Shown here piece by piece: positions 57,225 to 63,668 of a DNA stretch of 63,668 nucleotides (position 1 is the stretch's first letter; every line of letters starts with the position of its first letter). The notes beneath the pieces are model-generated. The model was not told the origin of the DNA, did not search any database, and saw only the letters and a program-made list of their open reading frames with translations. The stretch covers positions 1-63,668 of the forward strand of contig CAJOMO010000001.1 of assembly GCA_905235685.1 (NCBI GenBank). Direction: 5' to 3'. The DNA is from an uncultured Selenomonadaceae bacterium (GTDB taxonomy: Bacteria > Bacillota > Negativicutes > Selenomonadales > Selenomonadaceae). Position numbers and translations under genes: made by a program.

Positions 57225-58298
57225 TTATGTAAGTGCTTTATTTGTCGCTGTAGGTAGTATAATCTTGTCGTCCTGCGCGAAGGTGTCATAGTTTTTAATT
57301 TCAGTCACAGAATAATTATCCGCCGTTATTTCGGCAATATCCTCAAGTCGCGCAGTGCCGATAACAGAATTATCATCTTCAAATAAATCTGCACTGCTAG
57401 CCATATTGGTATATATTCGCAGAGCCGCCAATAATTGAAACGCCGCTTGAAAGAGCCGACGCATTAACTTTCGTAACCGTCGACGCATAATCAGCTAAAT
57501 CAATTTTGTTGCCGGTGAAACTTGTGGACGCGGTTAAAACTGCGCTCTTAACTGCAAGCCCGCAGGTATGGTTGAACTGCTGCCGCTTTTTACGGTTGAA
57601 TACCTCTACAAGTTATATCTATAAAATCGTTTCCTGTGCCGCCAAGAACCAATAAATTGTCAAGACCATAAATTTTAATTGTGTCGTTACCTGCTCCGCC
57701 GTCAATGATTATAGATTCACAAAATTCAATAGAAATGGAATCGTCGCCGTCACCGCCATAAACCGAATTTCCATTACCATAAAAAGACGCATACCCTGAA
57801 TATTTTGAACCCGCATCATTTAACATTAAATAAATTGTATCATTGCCCGCGCCGCCATAGATTGTTACTGCTGACGCTCTACTTTCAATGGTATCATTTT
57901 TGTCAATACCGCTAATTGCTGTGGAATTTGTAAAATTTGTAATTTCAGTTCCGGTGTTGGGAATTGTGAAATTGCCGCCGCTAATGTTTACATTTTTATT
58001 GGCGGCTCCGTCCAAAGTTATTGCACCGCTGCCAATAACACCAATCACAAAATCATTACCACTTTTCAGTGTCGTGTAATACGAGTCGTCAATGATTGAG
58101 ATTTTATTTTCTGGATTGTAATTGTCACCCGAGTCGCCGTCAATCAACACGTTACCACCATATCTGTTATAAATGCTGTCATTTCCGGAATTGCCATAAA
58201 TTACATCATAATTGTGAACGTTTTGAATCGTATAATCTCAATTCATGCCGTAAAAAATTTCCCGAAAAACGCTGAATGTTGAACTTCATCTTGTTCAT
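57225..58298 (-). pseudogene. RTX-type calcium-binding protein, multiply frameshifted
   Basis: The gene would start at ATG 58298 (MNKMKFNIQRFSGNF, after AGAGGA), but the frame is lost within 20 codons. It resumes as DYTIQNVHNYDVIYGNSGND and a stretch of GGAGNDTIY-type repeats to 57590, breaks again, shows NKIDLADYASTVTKVNASAL in another frame, and ends with SSADLFEDDNSVIGTARLED to TAA/TGA at 57225. That last part matches the C-terminus of the intact RTX gene at 59210. At least three frame changes are needed. Confidence 0.8.
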
Positions 58299-58383
58299 AA
58301 AGAATCGTCCTCTTCAAAAAAATTTTACACTCCGCAATTTTGTTTTGTCAATGCATAACTATGGATTTATAAAAATTTTGTCA

Positions 58384-58411
58384 AACAAAAAGCCGCCCTG
58401 CGCGAGCGGCT
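58384..58411 (-). terminator. Terminator of the carbonic anhydrase gene with CCTGCGCGA loop
   Basis: On the minus strand AGCCGC-TCGCGCAGG-GCGGCT followed by TTTTTGTTT. The loop is exactly the abundant motif CCTGCGCGA (as TCGCGCAGG). Confidence 0.8.
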
Positions 58412-58437
58412 CTGAATATTTAATTCGCGAAAAAATT

Positions 58438-59007
58438 TTATTCGTCTTTGATAACGAGATTTAATTTGCCGGAGCGCGGATGGAACATCAAACCGTGGAC
58501 TTTGACGTCGCGCGGAATAAGAGGATCATTTTTCAGCAACTTCACAACGTCACGAACATTTTGCTCGGGGTCTTTGAAACTGTCAGCCCATTCGGTAAGT
58601 TCTTTTTCAACCATTTTAATCGCGTAGGGAGAAACGCCGCGGCTGAGCATTGCGTTGGTTAAACTTTCGGACGTAGTTTTTTGCATGCCGCATTCGTAAT
58701 GTCCGACAATCATAATTTCCTTGACGCCCAACTCATAAATCGCAACCATCAAACTTTTAACCGCGGTATCGAAAAGTCCCGTTACGCAATTGCCAACGGT
58801 TTTAATGATTTTAGCGTCGCCGCGCTTAATGCCCATTGCCGGCTCTAAAAATAAAGTTGTGCGCGTATCCATGCACGTTAAAATCGCCAATTTTTTGATC
58901 GGAATTTTGCTGTCGTGGTGATCTTCGTGTTCGTACGCTCTGTACTCTTCCGGAAGATTCGCGCAGAAATTTTCATTTGTCGCCAAAATCTCGTCAATCA
59001 GTGCCAT
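58438..59007 (-). CDS. Beta-class carbonic anhydrase
   Basis: A 189-residue zinc enzyme that interconverts CO2 and bicarbonate. Zinc and catalytic residues are in ILTCMDTR (Cys, Asp, Arg) and GHYECGM (His and Cys); HHDSK is present. The start is ATG 59007 with AGGGAT upstream; an in-frame extension to 59091 lacks similarity. It stands alone between the two RTX loci. Confidence 0.94.
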   Translation of the reverse strand: MALIDEILATNENFCANLPEEYRAYEHEDHHDSKIPIKKLAILTCMDTRTTLFLEPAMGIKRGDAKIIKTVGNCVTGLFDTAVKSLMVAIYELGVKEIMIVGHYECGMQKTTSESLTNAMLSRGVSPYAIKMVEKELTEWADSFKDPEQNVRDVVKLLKNDPLIPRDVKVHGLMFHPRSGKLNLVIKDE

Positions 59008-59090
59008 AAATTTTATCCCTTCAATCTTTGAAATTTGATTTATTCTACCGCGAAATTTCCAAATTGACAAGAATAAAATGTTTAACGGCA

Positions 59091-59180
59091 TTTCTTTTCA
59101 CGAAAAGAAACGCCTAGCAAAGAAAAGGGCGGCGCGGATTGTCACATCACGTGACAAGCGCGCCGCGGGGGCGCTCATCC
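59091..59180 (+). repeat. Structured repeat element, copy 3 (terminator part decayed)
   Basis: TTTCTTTTC-AC-GAAAAGAAA, then the GCGGCGCG/CGCGCCGC hairpin with TTGTCAC/GTGACAA, then GGGCGCTCATCCTTGATTTT, in which the last stem has decayed. Same orientation as copy 2. It lies between carbonic anhydrase and the RTX gene. Confidence 0.8.
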
Positions 59181-59209
59181 TTGATTTTCGGTTGATTTAT
59201 CTAATTTAA

Positions 59210-61867
59210 CTAGTTCTGACCACTGGTAACTGACACCTGATAATCCTCCTGCGCGAAAATTTCAGTATCAATAAATTCTGTCACAGAATAATTTTCCGCC
59301 GCAATATCCGACAATTGCGCAGAAGCCAAAATAAAATTATCACCTTCAAACAAATCTGCACTGCTCGCCAAACCGGAATATTTTTGCGTCGTGGTGTTAT
59401 TGTCGACGTCGGTAATGCTAATTTTCTTGCTGTTGCCGTCCCTGACAGTGATTGAACCCGCGCCAATTTCAAAAATAATATCGTCGCCGTCGAAACTATA
59501 ACCAGAAATTGAGCCGCTCGAAATTTTAATTTTGTCAGCGCCCGCCGTGTAGTCCGTGATAATATCGTTGCCGCCTTCGTAAACAAATAAATCTCTGCCA
59601 GTGCCACCCGTCAACGTGTCATTACCAGCGCCGCCCGTCAGAGTATCATTGCCTGCCTCGCCGAAAAGTTCATCAGTACCAGCTCCGCCTTCAAGATAAT
59701 CATTGCCCGCGCCGCCTTTCAGCGTATCATTACCGGCTTCACCAAAAAGTTTATCGTTGTTCGCGCCGCCGTCAAGATAATCCGCGCCTTCTCCGCCGTA
59801 CAATGTATCTTTGCCCGCACCGCCGAAAAGTTCATCATTATCAGCGCCGCCTTCAAGGTAATCATTGCCGCTGCCGCCGTAAATCGTATCAGCGCCAGCC
59901 TCGCCGTAAATTTTATCAACGCCCATTCCGCCGTCAAGATAATCAGCGCCTTCTCCGCCGTACAGTGAATCATTGCCTGCGCCGCCAAAAATTTTATCGT
60001 CGCCACTGTTACCGAGAATTGAATCATTGCCAATGCCACTGTTAATTGTATCAGCGCCAGTACCGCCCAATATCGTATTCGGTTTATAATTGCCGGAAAT
60101 TTGCACGTCAGCCGTACGGTTCGAGGCGTCAATTTCAAAAATCGTCGAGTTCACCGTAACGAAAGAATCATTTGCATTGGTGATTGTGACAGCGCCGGAA
60201 TCCACGGTATCAGCTGCGCTAATCAAGGTGTTGTTGCCGTTAATATTGAGCGTGGCGTCTTTGCCGTCGGCAATCGTAACAGAGCCGTTTCTTGTGGTAA
60301 GAACAACATTATTGCCGCTGACTTTTGCGCCGGTTACGCCCGCTTGAATCGTGCCAATTCTCGAAGTGTAGCCGTAAATCGTATCAGCGCCATTGCCCGC
60401 GATTATCAAATTATTTCTTGAATTGCTTGAAAGGCTGATAAAGTCATTACCTGCGCCACCGTCAATCGTCGTGTAATAGCCGCCGTAATTGTAAACAAAA
60501 TCTGCGCCGTCGCCCGCGTCAATCGAAACGTTATCGCCGCCGGTATTCATAACGGTGTCGTTGCCCGCACCCGCATTTATGATAACGTCGTCGCCGCTTG
60601 TATTTGAAATATAATCATTACCGGAAAGTGCGTTAATCGTCACGTTATCGTTACTTTCATTTGACAAAGTATCGTCAGCGTCTGTGCCGGTGATAAGCAA
60701 ATCTTCAGCTGGATTTTCGCCAATCACGGTTTCAACGCCGTTAATATTGAGCGTGGCGTCTTTGCCGTCAAGGATTGTAACTGAGCCGTTGCTGGTGGTA
60801 AGAATGACGTTATCGCCGCTAATCATTGCATTGGTGACTGACGCTTGAATAGTGCCGGCATTTGCCGAATAACCGGAAATCGTATCGTTGCCATTGCCGA
60901 CCATTAATAAATTGCCGCTGACATTTTCTAACAAATCGATTGAATCATTGCCGGCGCCAGCGTCAATCGTAACATTCACGCCGGCATAATAGTAAGTCGC
61001 CCCAGAATCTTCGCCAAATTTAATGGTGACAACTTCGCTGCCTGTAACAATCGCATCATTACCAGCGCCGCCGCTAATTGAAACATTGTTGCCATAGTTG
61101 ATAATCGTATCGTTGCCGCCTCCGGCATTCAGCGTAACATTTTCGCCGGTATTTGAAATGGAGTCATTGCCATTGCCAACGTCAATCAGCGCGTTGTTAA
61201 GGTTGTTGTTAAAAGAATCAGCTCGGCTCGTCCCGACGTTTAGATTGAGCGTAGTATTTGCGCCGTCAATAATTGTGATTGAGCCGTTGCTCGTTGTTAA
61301 AATTACGTTATCGCCGCTGACGGTTGAGCGGGTAATTTCCGCTTGAATAGTGCCCAAATCCGCCGAATATCCGTCAAGAGAATCAGCGCCAATTCCAACC
61401 AATAAAACATTGCCGCTGCCGCTGTCTTCACCAAAATGAATTGAATCATTACCCATACCGCCAACTATGGTATTGTTGCTGCCGCGGCTGTAAATTATTT
61501 CATCGCCGGAATCGCCGTAAATATACTGATTTTTGCCGTTCGGGTAAATGTAAATAAAATCGTTGCCCGAACCGCCGTTGACAGTTGCATTTGTACCGTT
61601 GCTGTAAATAACATCTCTGTCAGTGCCGCCGTTTACTTTGGTATTCGTGGCGCTCGCGTAAATGTAAATAAAATCTTCGCCCGCTTCGCCGTTAATTGTA
61701 TTTTGGTTGCCGCTGGTATAAATAACATCCGCGCCCGTGCCGCCGCTGATTGAAACGCTGCTGCCGTAATTAAAAACTGTATCGTTGCCGCTGCCCAAGC
61801 TGATAAAAACGCTGCTTAGAGTATTGTCAAGGCTGTCATTGCCGGTTGTGCCGGTCAGTGTACTCAT
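59210..61867 (-). CDS. RTX-type calcium-binding repeat protein
   Basis: An 885-residue protein made mostly of beta-roll repeats. From MSTLTGTTGNDSLDN on, GNDT/GGAGND units alternate with three longer modules ending SNGSITIIDG or similar. Residues 610-790 have dense GGxGxDxL nonapeptides (YGGEGADYLDGG, FGEAGNDTLKGG). The end carries LFEGDNFILASAQLSDI and a 30-residue tail. No signal peptide: export would be by a type I system through the C-terminus, whose genes are not here. GGAGTGA precedes the ATG. Function is unclear; likely a surface or biofilm protein. Confidence 0.88.
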   Translation of the reverse strand: MSTLTGTTGNDSLDNTLSSVFISLGSGNDTVFNYGSSVSISGGTGADVIYTSGNQNTINGEAGEDFIYIYASATNTKVNGGTDRDVIYSNGTNATVNGGSGNDFIYIYPNGKNQYIYGDSGDEIIYSRGSNNTIVGGMGNDSIHFGEDSGSGNVLLVGIGADSLDGYSADLGTIQAEITRSTVSGDNVILTTSNGSITIIDGANTTLNLNVGTSRADSFNNNLNNALIDVGNGNDSISNTGENVTLNAGGGNDTIINYGNNVSISGGAGNDAIVTGSEVVTIKFGEDSGATYYYAGVNVTIDAGAGNDSIDLLENVSGNLLMVGNGNDTISGYSANAGTIQASVTNAMISGDNVILTTSNGSVTILDGKDATLNINGVETVIGENPAEDLLITGTDADDTLSNESNDNVTINALSGNDYISNTSGDDVIINAGAGNDTVMNTGGDNVSIDAGDGADFVYNYGGYYTTIDGGAGNDFISLSSNSRNNLIIAGNGADTIYGYTSRIGTIQAGVTGAKVSGNNVVLTTRNGSVTIADGKDATLNINGNNTLISAADTVDSGAVTITNANDSFVTVNSTIFEIDASNRTADVQISGNYKPNTILGGTGADTINSGIGNDSILGNSGDDKIFGGAGNDSLYGGEGADYLDGGMGVDKIYGEAGADTIYGGSGNDYLEGGADNDELFGGAGKDTLYGGEGADYLDGGANNDKLFGEAGNDTLKGGAGNDYLEGGAGTDELFGEAGNDTLTGGAGNDTLTGGTGRDLFVYEGGNDIITDYTAGADKIKISSGSISGYSFDGDDIIFEIGAGSITVRDGNSKKISITDVDNNTTTQKYSGLASSADLFEGDNFILASAQLSDIAAENYSVTEFIDTEIFAQEDYQVSVTSGQN

Positions 61868-61889
61868 AAAAATCACTCCGATTTAAAAT

Positions 61890-63668
61890 TTATTCGACGC
61901 CGCGAAAGTAATGTCCGCGCGTGAAATTTTCGATTTCTGCGCCGCCAAATTTATATGCTCGTACAATCTGCGCGATTTCCTCAGCGTTCAAATATCTGCC
62001 GTCAATTCTAATTCGCGAAACGCCCTCAAATTCCTTGCGATTTTCAATCATCGATAAAGTTTTGGAATTTAAAATGTGCATTCGGCAAAATTGGTCGGTA
62101 ACCGCAGGGAACAGAATATTTTTCCGGTCGCGCAGAAAATATTTATTTTTCCGGCAAACGTGCGTGCAATTTTCCACATTCCCCAAAAAACTCCCAATCG
62201 CGCAGTACGCAGAAATCATCAGCTCAAGTCGCCCGTGAACAATGCATTCAACCGGCAAACTGGATTTTTTAACCAGAGTTTTAATCTGCGCGAGCGTCAA
62301 TTCCGGCGAGAGCGTCACGCCTTCAACGCCAATGCTTTTCAAAAAATCTATCGTGCGGCTGTTAAAAACAATCAGCGAAAAATCCGTGCGAATCGGCGCG
62401 TCCGTCAATTTCTTAACCAGATTAAAAATGCCGAGACTGTGAACATACACCGCATCAAAATTCGCCGCAGTCAAAATTTTTTCCAGCGCGGCAATTTCGG
62501 CCTCTCGAACAATCCGCGGCGTCGCCAAATAAAAATTTTTCCCCGCGCCATGAACAAAATCCGCCGCCTGTGCAATTTCTTTCGCCGTCACAATCCGATT
62601 GGCAAAATTTTCGCCGCCAAAAATCACCGCGTCTGCACCATTGGCAAGGGCGATTTTTATTTTGTCGAAAGTGTCAACCTGCGCGACAATTTCAGTTTTT
62701 TCTGCGCGATACGGCGTAAAAATTTTCGCGGGCGTCGAAGTTGCAGGATTTTTTTTGAAACGATTAAGACGTTGCAGTTCGAGCGCGTCAACAACTTTGC
62801 GCCGAACTTCATTCAATTCGCTAACCGGCATCATCAAATTTTCGTCAATATCAGCGGCAAGATTTTTCAATTCAAAAACCGAATTGCCCAGCCGCCCAAT
62901 TTGTTTAAAAAGCATATCAAAAGTCAGCGGGCGATTTTTCGCAGGCTCGGCAATAAAATCAGTTTGAGCCGTTGCAGAATTTTCGCCGTCAATCATTTTC
63001 AAAATCAGCGGCGTGCCAATCTTCGCCGTAACTTCAGCGTCAACCAGAAATTTTTTGTCATTATCGCCGTTGAAAAATTTCCGCGCCTCCGCCGTCAATT
63101 CCGCGTCGAAAATTTTAAAAGCCCTGTCGTGAATCTTGACGCCGCGCGCGTCGGCAACTTCAACCGCGCAAATATCGCCCGCCATTTCAAAATTCTCAAC
63201 AGTAAACGTAACGCGCCCGCCAACTTTTACCCAAATTTCAATCTGATCGCCGCGATTAATTTTCTCCGACAACTTCAAAGCGATTTTATTTTTGGAAACG
63301 CTAATCACGCGCCCAATCAGCACGCCGCGGTTATTGGGGCGTTTGGTGCTGATAAGATTTTTGCCAGGATTTTTCTCAAGATACGCCGTCGTGAAGTCGC
63401 GGTTGAAAATCTGCGCGAGTTTGCGGTTATCGTCAGCCGCGCTCAAATTATCCAGCGCCCGCCGATAAACACTAACTACAGTTGCAACGTATTCAGCGCG
63501 TTTCATGCGCCCTTCGATTTTCAAAGACGCAACGCCGGATTCGGCAAGACGCGGCAACAAATTCAGCGTGTTCAAATCTTTTGGGCTGAGCAGATATTCA
63601 CCGGCATTTTCCAAAAGTTTGTTACCGGCGGCGTCAACGAGTTCATACGGCAAACGGCAGGGCTGAGC
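61890..63668 (-). CDS. U32 family peptidase/hydroxylase-like protein (5' end outside window)
   Basis: At least 592 residues of a U32-family protein; the frame stays open to the window edge with QPCRLPYELVD, whose Cys-Arg-x-Pro-Tyr is typical of the core in this family, so the start is upstream. A linker domain follows (GVLIGRVISVSKNKIALKL, NRGDQIEIWV). The C-terminal part contains a second U32-like barrel segment (EIVAQVDTFDKIKIALANGA, DAVIFGGENF, VHGRLELMISAYCAIG, ENCTHVCR). Long U32 proteins of this kind take part in tRNA or 23S rRNA hydroxylation or in peptide breakdown; I cannot tell which. Confidence 0.87.
   Translation of the reverse strand, partial: AQPCRLPYELVDAAGNKLLENAGEYLLSPKDLNTLNLLPRLAESGVASLKIEGRMKRAEYVATVVSVYRRALDNLSAADDNRKLAQIFNRDFTTAYLEKNPGKNLISTKRPNNRGVLIGRVISVSKNKIALKLSEKINRGDQIEIWVKVGGRVTFTVENFEMAGDICAVEVADARGVKIHDRAFKIFDAELTAEARKFFNGDNDKKFLVDAEVTAKIGTPLILKMIDGENSATAQTDFIAEPAKNRPLTFDMLFKQIGRLGNSVFELKNLAADIDENLMMPVSELNEVRRKVVDALELQRLNRFKKNPATSTPAKIFTPYRAEKTEIVAQVDTFDKIKIALANGADAVIFGGENFANRIVTAKEIAQAADFVHGAGKNFYLATPRIVREAEIAALEKILTAANFDAVYVHSLGIFNLVKKLTDAPIRTDFSLIVFNSRTIDFLKSIGVEGVTLSPELTLAQIKTLVKKSSLPVECIVHGRLELMISAYCAIGSFLGNVENCTHVCRKNKYFLRDRKNILFPAVTDQFCRMHILNSKTLSMIENRKEFEGVSRIRIDGRYLNAEEIAQIVRAYKFGGAEIENFTRGHYFRGVE

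Noticed and set aside
57225..57488. Free-standing 87-residue gene
   Set aside because: Its C-terminal half matches the end of the intact RTX protein and its N-terminal half is RTX sequence in the wrong frame, so it is part of the pseudogene.
59210..61867. CRISPR-like periodicity in the RTX gene
   Set aside because: The repeats are 27-nt coding units for GGxGxDxxx nonapeptides, variable in sequence and in frame, without spacer structure.

Overview
The window reads as a chromosomal segment of an anaerobic, Gram-negative-type Firmicute, most likely a member of the Negativicutes (Selenomonas or a relative). This is an inference from gene content: a low-GC Firmicute-style rimP-nusA-ylxR-infB operon with strong GGAGG ribosome binding sites and many TTG/GTG starts, a yajC-secD-secF block after queA-tgt, meso-diaminopimelate dehydrogenase, NiFe-hydrogenase maturation genes, a cobalamin nucleotide-loop set, SPINDLY-type glycosyltransferases and RTX-like secreted proteins. 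I see no rRNA, tRNA, CRISPR array or insertion sequence.

Layout. 1-1.7 kb (-): hypC-hypD-hypE, with hypE cut by the window edge. 1.75-6.3 kb (+): a four-gene signalling cassette (HTH-PIN protein, PIN-kinase-zinc ribbon protein, VWA protein, PP2C phosphatase) resembling a TerY-P triad with nuclease-like PIN domains added. 6.4-23.6 kb (-): MFS transporter, rel, then a long co-directional run from a 1134-residue duplicated GT41 protein through a SpoIID/LytB-like protein, queA, tgt, yajC, 5-formyl-THF cyclo-ligase, secD, secF and recJ to a GT39-like membrane enzyme. 23.6-25.7 kb: a probable decayed holin-like toxin, a GT2-TPR glycosyltransferase, a small membrane protein and a YgbA-like zinc-binding protein. 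25.8-30.8 kb: an EAL protein with degenerate REC and GGDEF domains, divergent from a FIST hybrid histidine kinase. 30.8-34.0 kb (+): P-loop kinase, pduX, cobD, cobC. 34.1-38.7 kb (-): rimP-nusA-ylxR-infB. 38.9-44.5 kb (+): serS, folP, a chemoreceptor, folB and a folK-DHFR fusion. 44.4-46.7 kb (-): a probable GGCC-specific restriction-modification cassette with an intact methyltransferase and a broken nuclease. 46.7-48.8 kb (-): ddh and a lactate-dehydrogenase-family gene. 48.96-55.8 kb (+): an accessory operon of an unknown 512-residue protein, a kinase/NB-ARC/TPR protein split by a frameshift at an A10 tract, a C39-like peptidase and a secreted transglutaminase-like protein. 55.8-63.7 kb: ilvA, a wrecked RTX pseudogene, beta-carbonic anhydrase, an 885-residue RTX-like protein and a U32 peptidase cut by the window edge.

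Three signals cut across genes. (1) The decamer TCCTGCGCGA occurs at least 21 times on the two strands, in different reading frames and also in a terminator loop and a pseudogene, which suggests a DNA-level signal such as an uptake sequence or Chi-like site. (2) A roughly 100-bp element predicted to form three hairpins occurs at three sites, and differences between copies preserve base pairing. (3) A short repeat begins exactly at the stop codons of two unrelated genes. The best candidates for an undescribed system are the kinase/NB-ARC/TPR-protease operon and the PIN-kinase-VWA-phosphatase operon.
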